NCBI RefSeq assembly: GCF_013362815.1
Contig: NZ_JABFVK010000004.1
Location: forward strand, 87,216-151,215
Origin: Hamadaea sp.
GTDB taxonomy: Bacteria > Actinomycetota > Actinomycetes > Mycobacteriales > Micromonosporaceae
Length of the DNA: 64,000 bases
Direction of reading: 5' to 3'
Position numbers and translations under genes: made by a program. Position 1 is the first letter of the stretch, and each line of letters starts with the position of its first letter. The notes beneath the pieces were generated by a model, which was not told the DNA's origin, did no database searches, and saw nothing but the letters and a program-made list of their open reading frames with translations. Of this stretch, positions 27,003 to 38,601 are shown one piece after another.

Positions 27003-28256
27003 TCACCGCAGAGGAAACATTCCGATGCGGCCGTGGTATTCGTGGCCGAGCTGGTCGGTGTCCGAACCGACGAGCAGACCCTGGGGGCATACGACGAAGG
27101 CGCGGAGTCCCTCGCCCCGGCTGCGCGTCGGGTTCCACGCCATCGCCCTGCCCGTCCGGGGATCGATCGCGGCGATGCCGGGTCGGCTGACCGCGCCGAA
27201 CCCGGCGTCCTCATGCCCGTTCGGGTTGTCCAGCCAGCGCTGATGCCCGCCGACGTAGACCGCCGTGCCGGTGACGGCGACGGCGTACAGCGAATCGCCG
27301 CCGGTGTGGTTGACCCAGGTCGGCTTGGTGCTGCCGGCGGCGTACGTCTCGAATCGGGCGGCCGTGTCGCACAACAGATCCGGCGCAGACATCCGGCCCG
27401 TCGTCACGATGACGAAGTAGTCGCCGTCGGGAGAGAAGTCGACGTCACGCATGTAGGTGTCGAACTGGCGGCGGCACCGCGGGTTGTACGCGTCGGTGCT
27501 CCAGCCGGCCAGCCGTACCCCGGGTCGGGAGATGTCCAGCAACGCCACCTGTACGCGCTTCTGCCCGAGCACCTGGGTGAGCGCGCCGATGACGGCCAGC
27601 CGGTCGCCGGCCGGACTGATGGCCAGCCCCTCGACCTTCGCCCGCCCGATCTCGGGAGCCTGCAACTTCGCGTCGAAGGACCGGTCGAGTGCCCCGGTAC
27701 GCACGTCGATGCGGGCCAGCGCCTTCCGGGAGACGTCATCGGCGAAGCCGAACCAGCCGCCCACGTACGCCCAGCCGCCGCGGACCACGATGGCGCGTAC
27801 GTCGCCGTCGACCCAGCCGTCGAACCCGGCCGACGGCCGCCCGGTGCCGACGTCGAGCCGAGCCAGGCCGGGGTTGGTGACGCCGTCCACCTTGTTGAAG
27901 TCGCCGCCGACGAGAACGCTGTTGTCCGGGCCGGGGGCCAGCGCCCACACCGGCCCGTCCAGCTCGGCCCGCATCGGCAGGACCCGGCCGGTGCTCAGGC
28001 TGAACGCCATGATGTTCCAGCGCTCGTAGTCCGTGCCCCGGTCGGCGCTGCTGACCTCGCTGAAGTCGCCCCCGACCACGACGGCGTCGCCGACGATCGT
28101 CATCGCGTAGACCGCGCCGTCGCGGATGTGCGGAGTCCAGTCGACTGGATTCGTCGACACGACCGGCTGGTAGTCCGCGCCCTCAGCGGGCGAGAAGCTC
28201 GAACCGGTGAGCAGGACGAGAGCTGCCGTAACACCGAGGAAAAGCCGACGACTCAT
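27003..28256 (-). CDS. Secreted beta-propeller (delta-60 repeat-like) protein
   Basis: 417 residues from ATG 28256. A Sec signal peptide (MSRRLFLGVTAALVLLTGSS, cleavage near AEG-AD) is followed by repeats containing VGGDF and GLARLDVGTG units (VVVGGDFSEV, VLVGGDFNKV, AYVGGWFGF, VYVGGHQRW). These are typical of delta-60 or PQQ-like propellers. It is exported and probably binds or scaffolds; no catalytic residues are evident. The gene is preceded by an elaborate set of hairpins (28331-28422). Confidence 0.8.
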   Translation of the reverse strand: MSRRLFLGVTAALVLLTGSSFSPAEGADYQPVVSTNPVDWTPHIRDGAVYAMTIVGDAVVVGGDFSEVSSADRGTDYERWNIMAFSLSTGRVLPMRAELDGPVWALAPGPDNSVLVGGDFNKVDGVTNPGLARLDVGTGRPSAGFDGWVDGDVRAIVVRGGWAYVGGWFGFADDVSRKALARIDVRTGALDRSFDAKLQAPEIGRAKVEGLAISPAGDRLAVIGALTQVLGQKRVQVALLDISRPGVRLAGWSTDAYNPRCRRQFDTYMRDVDFSPDGDYFVIVTTGRMSAPDLLCDTAARFETYAAGSTKPTWVNHTGGDSLYAVAVTGTAVYVGGHQRWLDNPNGHEDAGFGAVSRPGIAAIDPRTGRAMAWNPTRSRGEGLRAFVVCPQGLLVGSDTDQLGHEYHGRIGMFPLR

Positions 28257-28330
28257 GACATACGTAACGATGCAGGATGCTGTCGCGAAGCGTGCGAAGC
28301 GGGCTAAAGCAGCGCGGCCGTGCTGCGGCG

Positions 28331-28422
28331 GCGGACGTTCCGTCCGCATTCACCATGCTGTGCTAGCCGCTTCATGGTGAACGCCTGAGCCGAAGAGCGT
28401 GGCTCAGGCGTTCACCATGAAG
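28331..28422 (-). terminator. Tandem, partly mutually exclusive hairpins after the globin gene
   Basis: Arms 28370-28391 and 28401-28422 are perfectly complementary over 22 bp, and the second arm contains the last codons and stop of the globin gene. A third segment (about 28349-28358, TTCACCATG) can pair with 28372-28381 instead. A separate 7 bp hairpin with a 3 nt loop is at 28331-28347. The arrangement could terminate globin transcription or regulate read-through into the downstream propeller gene. Confidence 0.6.
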
Positions 28423-28775
28423 AACGCAGCCCGTTCCAGATAGTCCCAGAGCGTCTGCTCCAGCTCGGGTTCCAGGCCCAACGAGTCGACCGCTACCCGC
28501 ATGTGCTTGAGCCAGGCGTCACGGGCCTCGGCGTCCACCGTGAAGGGCGCGTGGCGAATCCGGAGCCGGGGATGTCCCCGCTCGTCGGAGTACGTCGTAG
28601 GCCCGCCCCAGTACTGCATGAGGAACTTGGTGAGCCGATCACGAGCCGGTCCGAGATCCTCTTCCGGGTACATCGGGCGCAGCAGCGGGTCGTCGGCGAC
28701 CCCGGCGTAGAACTCGTCCACCAGCTTCCGGAAGGTCGGCTCGCCGCCGAACTGTTCGTACAGGCTGACCGTCAC
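28404..28775 (-). CDS. glbO: Group II truncated hemoglobin (trHbO)
   Basis: 123 residues. The proximal histidine F8 is His75 (RLRIRHAPFTV). Tyr36 is in the CD region (RPMYPEEDL) and Trp88 is at G8 (DAWLKHM), the trHbO hallmarks. It should bind oxygen or NO-related ligands for respiration support or detoxification. The gene end is embedded in a 22 bp inverted repeat. The MFS gene lies upstream on the same strand, 42 bp away. Confidence 0.95.
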   Translation of the reverse strand: MTVSLYEQFGGEPTFRKLVDEFYAGVADDPLLRPMYPEEDLGPARDRLTKFLMQYWGGPTTYSDERGHPRLRIRHAPFTVDAEARDAWLKHMRVAVDSLGLEPELEQTLWDYLERAAFFMVNA

Positions 28776-28817
28776 GCCTCAATTCTGCCAGCCCGTTCGC
28801 CGGACGGCACATCAAGA

Positions 28818-30191
28818 TCAGGCGGCGGCGACCGGCTGGGCGGTGGTCTGCTTCGGGGCCGCCTCGGCCAGGGCCCGGTCGAACAGGTCGCGGCTCGGCC
28901 AAGTGGCCGCGACGGTGATGATGAGGATGAGACCGAGAACACTCCAGAGCCCGATCGCCACCGGTACGCTCAGCCGCCAGCTCGACAGCAGGCCGGCCGC
29001 GATGATGCCGCCACCCTGGCAGAGCTGCAGGCCCATCTGCATGACCCCGAAAGCCCGCGCCCGATAGCCCTCGGGGAGTACGCGGACGAACAAGGCGTTC
29101 GCCGTCGGCAGCATGCCCGCCGCGAAGAATCCGCAGAGCGCGGACATCACGCATACGCCGAGCAGGCCTGGTTCCAGCAGGGACGGGATGAGCACGGCCG
29201 GAATGGCCAGTGAGAACGGCAGCAGCAGGCGTCGCCGACGGGCCGGGGTGAGCGCCCGGGTCAGGATCAGCGCGCCGAGGGCGGCTCCGATCGGCGAGGA
29301 CATCATGATCAGGCCCTGCCAGAGGCCCCGATTCGCCGTCTCGCCACCCTCCAGCTGGTTGGCCCAGGCCGCGCCGAGTCCCTCGGGCACGGTGGTGAAG
29401 AGCATGGCGCTGAAGACCAGCAGTGCGATCGAGCGCATCGTGGTGGAGCCGAAGACCATCCGGAAGCCGGCGCCGGTCTCCCGGATCAGGTGCCGCTGCC
29501 CCGAGATGACGATCGGGTCGCGGCGGGTCACCCAGAGGGTCAGCAGGATCGCGGACGCGCCGAAGGTGGCCGCGTCGAACAGCAGCGCGCCGCGTGGGCT
29601 GACCGCCGCGAGGAGGCCGCCGACGAGATAACCGCCGACCTGGGCGATCTGCCCGGCGGTGAGGTTCAGCGCGGTGCCCACCGGCAGCTGATCGCCGGGC
29701 AGGATCTGGGGCAGCAGCGCCGACCGGGCCGCTTGGGCCGGTGGACTGGCCAGCGAGGCGAGGAACAACAGGACCAGCATGCCCCACAACGGCATACCCG
29801 GGACCGCGACGAGCGCCACGAGAGCCATCCGGGCCACGTCACACACGATCATCACGTTGCGATACGCATACCGCTCGGCGAGGGTGGCGAGCACCGGTCC
29901 GGCGATCAGCCAGGGTGCGTAGCTGAGCGCGAAGGCGACCGCCGAAAGGCTGGCCGACTGCGTCTGGCTGTAGACGAGAGCAGTGATCGCCGCCTTGGCG
30001 AAATAGTCCCCGACGAGGGAGAGCATGTTCGCGGTGAAGACCGTCCGATATTCGCCCCCGGCCAGCACCTCGCGATAGGTCGCTGAGCGTTCATCCTGTG
30101 CGGGTGCGTTCCGCGCGCCATCCTCGGGGGTGGTCCGGGACACCGTGGAGCCTCCAGTTTTCGCGAACGGCGGTGCATCTGGGTCGGTCAC
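28818..30191 (-). CDS. MFS transporter (EntS-like)
   Basis: 457 residues with about twelve hydrophobic helices after a 45-residue polar N-terminus. The EntS-like pattern is seen in MLSLVGDYFAKAAITALVYS, and the A-motif-like loop in LAERYAYRNVMIVCDVARMA. Such exporters move siderophores or hydrophobic drugs; no siderophore cluster is visible here. A shorter start at an internal GTG (VSRTTPEDG) is possible. It may be co-transcribed with glbO. Confidence 0.88.
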   Translation of the reverse strand: MTDPDAPPFAKTGGSTVSRTTPEDGARNAPAQDERSATYREVLAGGEYRTVFTANMLSLVGDYFAKAAITALVYSQTQSASLSAVAFALSYAPWLIAGPVLATLAERYAYRNVMIVCDVARMALVALVAVPGMPLWGMLVLLFLASLASPPAQAARSALLPQILPGDQLPVGTALNLTAGQIAQVGGYLVGGLLAAVSPRGALLFDAATFGASAILLTLWVTRRDPIVISGQRHLIRETGAGFRMVFGSTTMRSIALLVFSAMLFTTVPEGLGAAWANQLEGGETANRGLWQGLIMMSSPIGAALGALILTRALTPARRRRLLLPFSLAIPAVLIPSLLEPGLLGVCVMSALCGFFAAGMLPTANALFVRVLPEGYRARAFGVMQMGLQLCQGGGIIAAGLLSSWRLSVPVAIGLWSVLGLILIITVAATWPSRDLFDRALAEAAPKQTTAQPVAAA

Positions 30192-30292
30192 CGCGTCGCA
30201 ATATGGGCGACGAACGACGTTCCTGTGGTGCTACGTGTCCCGATTCTGCCCGAATAGCTGAGGCTTGGCTAGTCCCCACGGATGACGGGGGG

Positions 30293-31342
30293 CTATACGG
30301 GTGCCGGACCGCGTACGCCGTTCTCCCCGTCACCCGGAGTGCTCGGCCGCAGCCCACGCGACGCGGCGATGGTGGCGGCGATGCCGGAGGTTTCCAGTGC
30401 CTCGGTCATCCGGCGGCGAAGCTCGCGCAGAATCCGGGCATGGGTGTCGTTCGTCGTCTTCGCGGTCACCCGGACGGTCGCGCCGTCGACGGTCACCGAT
30501 TCGATCCCGGCCACCTCCGGCGGCTCCAGGAAGTCGTCGGCGTACGCCGGGTCGTCGGCGAACCGTTGCAACGCCGTACGCAGGACGCTGACCGCCTCGT
30601 CGACCCCGGCGAAGCCGATCGGCAGGTCGACGATGGCGACGGCGTGTCCCTGGCTCTTGTTGCCGACCCGGATGATCTCTCCGTTGCGGACGTACCAGAC
30701 GACGCCCTGACCGTCGCGGATCGTGATGGTACGCAGCCCGACCGCCTCGACGACGCCCACGACGTCGCCCACGTCGACCGTGTCGCCGACGCCGTACTGG
30801 TCCTCCAGCAACATGAACAGCCCGGCGATGAGGTCTTTGACCAGCGACTGCGCGCCGAAGCCGAGCGCGGCGCCGACGATGCCCAGGCCCGCGACGAGCG
30901 GGGTGAGGTTGATGCCGAGTTCGGCGAGGACCATGAGCCCGGCGATGGAGAAGACGGTGACCGTGACGAAGCTTCGCAGCACCGAGCCGATCGCGGCCGC
31001 CCGCTGCCGTCGCCGTTCGGGGAACAACGACGTGGGCTCGGACAGCGCGCTCGGCAGCTTCTCCCGCAGCGGTCGCAGGATCGTGGGGATCTTGCCCTCG
31101 CCGGCCCGGCCGGTCATCCGGGTGATCGTCCGGTGGAGGACCGCCCGCAGGATGAGCGCGAGGATGACGATGAGGACGATGCGCGCCGGCTTGATCACCC
31201 AAAGACTCGCCTCAGCGACTTGAGCGTTGTGGAGCCAGTCGTAAAGCTGCATGCATGCGTCGTCACCAGCGCAGTCGACTGAAGGGGTGGGCGAGACGCT
31301 GGGGCCGGCATCGGCGACGAACTGGAGGAGAAGCGCGGTCAC
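30293..31342 (-). CDS. Small-conductance mechanosensitive channel (MscS family)
   Basis: 349 residues with an N-terminal periplasmic stretch, two or three membrane helices, and the MscS pore helix pattern LVAGLGIVGAALGFGAQSLV. The beta domain (DTVDVGDVVGVVEAVGLRTI) follows. It should open on membrane tension to release solutes during hypo-osmotic shock. Its GTPGDGENG-rich tail is short. It is divergent from the HNH gene. Confidence 0.93.
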   Translation of the reverse strand: MTALLLQFVADAGPSVSPTPSVDCAGDDACMQLYDWLHNAQVAEASLWVIKPARIVLIVILALILRAVLHRTITRMTGRAGEGKIPTILRPLREKLPSALSEPTSLFPERRRQRAAAIGSVLRSFVTVTVFSIAGLMVLAELGINLTPLVAGLGIVGAALGFGAQSLVKDLIAGLFMLLEDQYGVGDTVDVGDVVGVVEAVGLRTITIRDGQGVVWYVRNGEIIRVGNKSQGHAVAIVDLPIGFAGVDEAVSVLRTALQRFADDPAYADDFLEPPEVAGIESVTVDGATVRVTAKTTNDTHARILRELRRRMTEALETSGIAATIAASRGLRPSTPGDGENGVRGPAPV

Positions 31343-31539
31343 GAGAAGTTAGTACAGCACGGCCAGCTCGGAAGGCCAGTCCGCCGGTAATTTCCGGCAT
31401 TTCCGACGCGTTGGGCTACATGGCGGTGAATTCTTCGCTGGAAGTCGAAAAAGGTCGTGCGTTTAGCACATCCGTCGGTCACGATGGTCACAGGCCCCCC
31501 GTTCGGGGGAACGACGACTGCGCGAGATGGGTGACGGCG

Positions 31540-32061
31540 ATGCCTGACATACGACACACGAAGAGCTCAGCAGCCCTGGTCCTGAATGCGACTTATGAGC
31601 CCTTGTGTGTCGTCACTGTCCGACGCGCCGCGATTCTCATCCTCTCCGGCAAAGCCGTCTGTGTGGCGGACGGCGAAGGAGTGCTCCACAGCACTCGCCG
31701 AGCCCTGCCGATCCCCTTGGTGATAAGGCTTCAGCGCTACGTGCGCGTCCCTTACCGGACGCATGTGGGATTGTCCCGCCGGGCGATCTTTGCCCGCGAC
31801 GGCGGCCGCTGCGTCTACTGCCTCGGCCCGGCCGAGACCATCGACCACGTGGTGCCCAAGTCCAAGGGCGGCGGCCACCACTGGGAGAACGTCGTGGCAG
31901 CCTGCGCCAGGTGCAACCACTCCAAGGGCGACAAGTCGCTGGCCGAGCTCGGCTGGCGGCTGCCGTCCCAGCCCACCGCCCCGCGTGGGGCCGCGTGGCG
32001 GGTGCTCGGTCACCGAGTGCCCGACCCGAGGTGGGAGGAGTGGCTGGCCCCGGCCCTCTGA
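31540..32061 (+). CDS. HNH endonuclease family protein
   Basis: 173 residues from ATG 31540 (GTG 31531 is a possible alternative). The HNH motif carries two zinc-binding CxxC pairs: RCVYCLGPAETIDHVVPKSK and then CARCNHSKGD. The N-terminal part (LVLNATYEPLCVVTVRRAAI) is the conserved lead of a very common actinobacterial HNH protein of unknown role, not a restriction enzyme linked to a methylase. No methylase is nearby. Confidence 0.88.
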   Translation: MPDIRHTKSSAALVLNATYEPLCVVTVRRAAILILSGKAVCVADGEGVLHSTRRALPIPLVIRLQRYVRVPYRTHVGLSRRAIFARDGGRCVYCLGPAETIDHVVPKSKGGGHHWENVVAACARCNHSKGDKSLAELGWRLPSQPTAPRGAAWRVLGHRVPDPRWEEWLAPAL

Positions 32062-32111
32062 GCCACGAACTGAGTCACCAGCTGGGGGTACGCCGTTGTG
32101 CGTATCCCCGG

Positions 32112-32741
32112 CTAGGCCTTGTGGACCTCGATGAGCGAGGCGAAGACGATGACGTTGCTCGCGTAGCCGAGGTCGCCGCCGACCCACGAGCCGCCACAAG
32201 TGATGAGGCGCAGCGCGGGCCGTGAGTAATCGTCGTAGACCCGTTTCGCGGGGAGGTCCGACTTGCGGAAGGTCTCGACGGAATTGACCTCGAAGACCGT
32301 GACGTTGCGATCCCGCCGGGTGATCTCGATGCGCGCGCCGGCCTTGAGGTCGTCGAGCTTGTGGAAGACGGCTGGATGGTCGTGGGTGTCGACGTGGCCG
32401 ACCAGGATGGCCGGGCCGTACTGACCAGGGCTGGGCCCCTCGGTGAACCACCCGGCCTCGTTCGTGAGCGAGAGCGCCGGCACCGCGATGGCGCCGTCGC
32501 GATCCCGGCCGACGCCGTGCACGGTGGCCCGGACGCCGATCGACGGAATGACGATCCGCATCGGGCGGCTGGGCCCGAGGACCGGGAACTTGCCCGGTGG
32601 CGCCTTGGTGCCCGAACCGAACAGGTGGGGCAGCGAGAACGCTCCGGTGGCCTGGCCGAGCCCGACGCCCGCGCAGAAGATCCCCGCGAGCACGAGCAGA
32701 CCGGCCAGCCATCCCGTCCAGCGGCCGGTCCGGAGGGTCAC
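32112..32741 (-). CDS. Class F sortase
   Basis: 209 residues with an N-terminal signal anchor (WLAGLLVLAGIFCAGVGLG). The sortase catalytic domain has the His motif LVGHVDTHD and the active-site Cys in LRLITCGG, followed by SNVIVFA as in class F enzymes. It would cleave a C-terminal sorting signal and attach the protein to the cell envelope. It overlaps the preceding gene by 4 bp (ATGA). That gene encodes a protein with a signal peptide and a C-terminal anchor, its likely dedicated substrate. Confidence 0.9.
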   Translation of the reverse strand: MTLRTGRWTGWLAGLLVLAGIFCAGVGLGQATGAFSLPHLFGSGTKAPPGKFPVLGPSRPMRIVIPSIGVRATVHGVGRDRDGAIAVPALSLTNEAGWFTEGPSPGQYGPAILVGHVDTHDHPAVFHKLDDLKAGARIEITRRDRNVTVFEVNSVETFRKSDLPAKRVYDDYSRPALRLITCGGSWVGGDLGYASNVIVFASLIEVHKA

Positions 32742-33250
32742 AGCCGGACTTCGCGCCGCCGGCGGGCCGTCCAGAAGGCCAGCGCGCCACCCGCCACTAC
32801 GGCAGCGAGACCACCGGCGAGCAGCGCCGTGCCGCCGCCACCACGGTGAGCAAGATAACCGCCACCGGTGTTCGGGCCCTTGGTGGGCCGAGACGATGCG
32901 CTGATCACCCAGACTGTCGTGGTCGCCGTGCTACCGCTCGCGCAGGTCAGCTTGACCGAGTAGCCGGCCGGCTTCTTGTCCGACGGGATGGTCGCGGAAC
33001 CGATGAGGAAGCCCTTCTCCGGCGTCAGCGTGACCGTGCCGAACGCGTTGGACGTCGCCTTCGCCGGGTTCGGGTTCGCGCCGCAGCTTCCGCGTAACGC
33101 CACCTGATATCCCGCGAGGATGGTCGACGGGTTCACCTCGATGAACACGGTGTCGGCGTGGGCCGGCAGCGCCGGTCCCAATAGGAGGGTCGCGGCTCCG
33201 GCGAGCAACGCGGCGCTCCCGACGGCAAGGCGGGACAGAACAGCCCTCAT
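32738..33250 (-). CDS. Secreted protein with C-terminal sorting signal, probable sortase substrate
   Basis: 170 residues. The signal peptide ends at PAHAD (about residue 32). A beta-rich, Ig-like domain of about 85 residues follows. The end has a Gly-rich segment with GPNTGGG, a hydrophobic helix (LLAGGLAAVVAGGALAFW) and ARRRREVRL. The NTGG stretch takes the place of LPxTG. It is translationally coupled to the class F sortase gene, an enzyme and substrate arrangement. Confidence 0.85.
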   Translation of the reverse strand: MRAVLSRLAVGSAALLAGAATLLLGPALPAHADTVFIEVNPSTILAGYQVALRGSCGANPNPAKATSNAFGTVTLTPEKGFLIGSATIPSDKKPAGYSVKLTCASGSTATTTVWVISASSRPTKGPNTGGGYLAHRGGGGTALLAGGLAAVVAGGALAFWTARRRREVRL

Positions 33251-33431
33251 GGCGATTCCTCTCGTATGTCCTGATCATCATCCTTACAGAGATTGGTGCC
33301 CGCTTTCCGAGATTGGCGGTATTTCTTGGCGTACCCCGCCACGCTGGGTGATCGTCGGTAGGTTTAGCTTTAGAAGGTCCACCGTCCTTCTGGACGCTTT
33401 TCGCTGAGTCGCCTTTCAGGAGGCGTTGATC

Positions 33432-33755
33432 TTGGATATTGCGCAGACGGTTCTCACTTTCGTCGTAGCGCCGCTCGCCGTGATCGGAGTGGTCGCGGTA
33501 CTCGTGTTCGCGGGCAGCGGGAAGAGCCGCGCCAAGCGCTACCGGCCCGGCCGGTCCTTCGACTCGGCGCCGGTCTGGTTCACCGCTTCGGCCCACCCGA
33601 CGAGTGCGCACCCCACGAGTGCGCACCCCACGGGCGACTCCGGCGAGCACTCTCAGGCAGCGCTGCCTGCGGCCGGCAGCTCGGCTTCGGTTCCGGCGGT
33701 GGCGGCGACGGCATCGGCCCCCGGCGTGACAGGAGGCGCAAGTGACCGCTGGTGA
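33432..33755 (+). CDS. Small single-pass membrane protein
   Basis: 107 residues from TTG 33432, with AGGAGG at 33418-33423 (8 nt spacing); a TTG at 33426 is too close to the ribosome site. One hydrophobic helix (VLTFVVAPLAVIGVVAVLVF) is followed by a basic and then a low-complexity Ala/Ser/Pro tail containing three ASAHPT-like repeats. It overlaps the DUF5130 gene by 14 bp. Function unknown. Confidence 0.75.
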   Translation: MDIAQTVLTFVVAPLAVIGVVAVLVFAGSGKSRAKRYRPGRSFDSAPVWFTASAHPTSAHPTSAHPTGDSGEHSQAALPAAGSSASVPAVAATASAPGVTGGASDRW

Positions 33756-34134
33756 GCACCTCGAGACCCAGCCGAGCGAGGGTCCGTTCACGACTCGGCA
33801 GCTGCTGCGCCTCGACGAGGCCCTGCGGCAGGCGGACGAGACGACCGGGCTGTCGTTCAGCATCTACTGCGGACGGCTTGACGAGCCGGTGCGCGAAGCG
33901 GCCGAGAAGCTGCACAGCCAGCTCGACGACCCGGCCCGCTCGGTCCTGCTGGCGGCCTCGCCGGAGCAGCGGCAGCTGGAGATCGTGACGGGCGAGACCG
34001 CCCGCAGGCGGCTGCACGACCGGGACTGCAAGCTCGCGGCGTTCTCCATGGCCGCCGCGTTCAACGGGGGCGACCTCGCCGGCGGTTACATCAGCGGGCT
34101 CGCGATGCTCGTGAACCTCGCCGGTCGCTCCTGA
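33742..34134 (+). CDS. DUF5130 family protein
   Basis: 130 residues from GTG 33742. The TPM-like DUF5130 fold is recognised from the start of the domain (FTTRQLLRLDEALRQADETT), LSFSIYCGRL, and the C-terminal GGDLAGGYISGLAML. It is predicted soluble or membrane associated, function unknown. It is coupled to the upstream membrane protein gene. An intrinsic terminator follows. Confidence 0.85.
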   Translation: MTAGEHLETQPSEGPFTTRQLLRLDEALRQADETTGLSFSIYCGRLDEPVREAAEKLHSQLDDPARSVLLAASPEQRQLEIVTGETARRRLHDRDCKLAAFSMAAAFNGGDLAGGYISGLAMLVNLAGRS

Positions 34135-34147
34135 TCCTCCTTACGCG

Positions 34148-34178
34148 AAACGGGGCCCCGCTTGGGGTCCCGTTTTTT
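34148..34178 (+). terminator. Rho-independent terminator after DUF5130
   Basis: A 12 bp stem (34148-34159 with 34164-34175, one G-T pair), a GCTT loop and a run of six T at 34173-34178. It is a classical terminator and lies just before a separate dispersed palindrome, showing that the palindrome is not needed for termination here. Confidence 0.9.
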
Positions 34179-34203
34179 GCGCTGGATCAGCTTGTCTCCA
34201 GGG

Positions 34204-34260
34204 CAGATCAGGGTTCTGGGTCGAATCACGCTCCATGATTCGACCCAGAACCCTGATCTG
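34204..34260. repeat. Perfect 25 bp palindrome, family B copy 3
   Basis: Perfect 25 bp arms (34204-34228 and 34236-34260) and a 7 nt loop. The arm runs CAGATCAGGGTTCTGGG and then TCGAATCA. It lies between the convergent DUF5130 and pepN genes, 7 bp before the pepN stop. Confidence 0.92.
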
Positions 34261-34267
34261 CAGGGGT

Positions 34268-36829
<2,562 letters not shown>

Positions 36830-36940
36830 GGGGGCAACTCCTTGTCAGCAAATGATGGAAACGCAGGTAAGTACCAAGCGTTTCCTGGACCCTAACACCG
36901 GGTTGTGTGGCAAACGTGACCCTCTGTCGTTGAGCACTAC

Positions 36941-37198
36941 ATGGCAGAGAACAACGCCGCTCCGTGGACCCTGGTGGTCCACCCGACCGAGGTCGCCGCC
37001 TGCCGTGGCGCGATCCGATTCGACGTACGCCCCGGCGAATGGGCCGATCCGGACCTGGCCGACCTCGTCGCGCCACCCATCGTGGTACGCGCCCAGTTCG
37101 CCAACGGCCGGCACCGGGCCGTCGAGATCCAACCCCAGCGCATCCCGCATTACGTGCCCACGTGGCGAGACCTCGCCGGGGCGCTCGCCCCGGCCTGA
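36941..37198 (+). CDS. Small hypothetical protein
   Basis: 85 residues from ATG 36941, divergent from pepN and 25 bp upstream of the DUF1015 gene. It reads as a beta-rich soluble protein (WTLVVHPTEVAACRGAIRFD; PPIVVRAQFANGRHRAVEIQ). No family is recognised. Its codon bias matches the genome, and it is likely co-transcribed with the next gene. Confidence 0.65.
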   Translation: MAENNAAPWTLVVHPTEVAACRGAIRFDVRPGEWADPDLADLVAPPIVVRAQFANGRHRAVEIQPQRIPHYVPTWRDLAGALAPA

Positions 37199-37223
37199 TC
37201 CGGCAGCGGTATTTTCGAGCACC

Positions 37224-38429
37224 ATGACGGTTGTGCACCCGATCTCCCGCGCCTGGCTCGCCACCCCCACCGGCCGCACCGGAGCGCAGAATTACGACGA
37301 GTTCGCCGACGACGCCGAGATCACCGCGATCATCGAGGCCGACCCGGCCAGCGCGCTGGCGATCGAGATGCCGCACCTCGCTCCCGACTCTCTGGGCAGC
37401 AGCTTCACCGACTCGCTGCCCGCCGCGCAGAGCCGGCTGACCGCGCTGCAAGAGTCCGGCGCGCTCGCCGCCGCCGACGAGGTGGTCGTCGTCTACCGGA
37501 TCACCGCGCCCGACGGCGCGATCGGCTACGGCCTCTGGGCCATGGTCGACACCGACCAGATCTCCACCAGCGCGGACGAACCCGGACTCGTCATCCGCAA
37601 CGAGGACGTCTTCCTCGCGAAGGTCAAGGAGCGCGTCGCCCTCTTCCAGGCCATCGGGCACCTGCTCAGCCCGGTGCTGCTCCTCCAGACCGCTCGCGGC
37701 GACGAACTGCACGCCGCGCTCGCCGCGGCCGTCGCGGAGCTCGGTCCGTCCGTCGCGAGCGACGTCGACCCCGCTGGGCGTATCCACGAAATCTGGCCGG
37801 TGAGCGCGACCAACCCCCTGGCCGCGAGCCTCGCGGACCTAGCGGGCGGCGGCGAGCTGGTGGTCGCGGACGGCAACCACCGCTCCCTCGCGGCCCAGGT
37901 CGGCGAGCTGCCGCGGTTCCTCGCGGTCGTGACCACCCCGGCCTCCGTGGCCATCCAGCCCTATAATCGCCTGGTCGCCGGGCTGCCGCTAGCGCCGAAC
38001 GAGCTGGTCGCGACGCTCGAGAAAACCGGTGCGACGGTCACCGCGCTCACCGGCCCGGTCACCGTCCCCACTACTCGCGGCACCATCCACTTGTACGCAC
38101 AAAGCAGCGCGTGGGCAGTGCAACTCCCGCCCTCAGCCGGCGTGCCCGACGTGGAGAACCTGGATCACGCGCTGGTCGAGCGGCTGGTCTTCGACGAAGC
38201 GCTGGCCCTCGACCCCGGCGACAAGCGGATCACCTACGTCGGCGGCGACTACCCGGCCACCTGGCTCGCCGGCGAAGTCGATGCCGGCCGCGCCGACCTG
38301 GCGATCCTCATCGCGCCCGTCACCGTCGACGACTTCGTCGCCGTGAATCTCGCGCGGCAGAAGCTGCCCCGCAAGTCGACCTGGTTCACCCCCAAGGCCC
38401 GGGCCGGCCTCGTCACCGCCGCCCTCTAG
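37224..38429 (+). CDS. DUF1015 family protein
   Basis: 401 residues from ATG 37224. The family pattern is clear: an N-terminal HPISRAWLATPTGRTGAQNY, central LVVADGNHRSLAAQVGELPR (conserved GNHR) and C-terminal NLARQKLPRKSTWFTPK. DUF1015 proteins are found in many bacteria, sometimes fused to or near phosphoserine metabolism, with no proven activity. It is followed by a palindromic element. Confidence 0.88.
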   Translation: MTVVHPISRAWLATPTGRTGAQNYDEFADDAEITAIIEADPASALAIEMPHLAPDSLGSSFTDSLPAAQSRLTALQESGALAAADEVVVVYRITAPDGAIGYGLWAMVDTDQISTSADEPGLVIRNEDVFLAKVKERVALFQAIGHLLSPVLLLQTARGDELHAALAAAVAELGPSVASDVDPAGRIHEIWPVSATNPLAASLADLAGGGELVVADGNHRSLAAQVGELPRFLAVVTTPASVAIQPYNRLVAGLPLAPNELVATLEKTGATVTALTGPVTVPTTRGTIHLYAQSSAWAVQLPPSAGVPDVENLDHALVERLVFDEALALDPGDKRITYVGGDYPATWLAGEVDAGRADLAILIAPVTVDDFVAVNLARQKLPRKSTWFTPKARAGLVTAAL

Positions 38430-38454
38430 GCCCCCGGTCGGCTGCGTTCGTTTG

Positions 38455-38520
38455 ATGATCCACATCCCGTGCTGTGTCAAATCCGGGCCCTCGAACGACA
38501 CGGATCGGGCTGTGGATCAT
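38455..38520. repeat. Imperfect GATC palindrome
   Basis: Arms 38455-38478 and 38497-38520 begin ATGATCCACA and pair at about 20 of 24 positions. It lies after DUF1015 and before tRNA-Gly, and resembles the other GATC elements in position but not in core sequence. Confidence 0.65.
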
Positions 38521-38601
38521 GACCGGCGACGGGGATATCCGTGCGGGATCCCGTTTCGCTTCGTGTAGTATTCGCTGGGCGCTTCCCTCGGGGTGCGCAA
38601 C

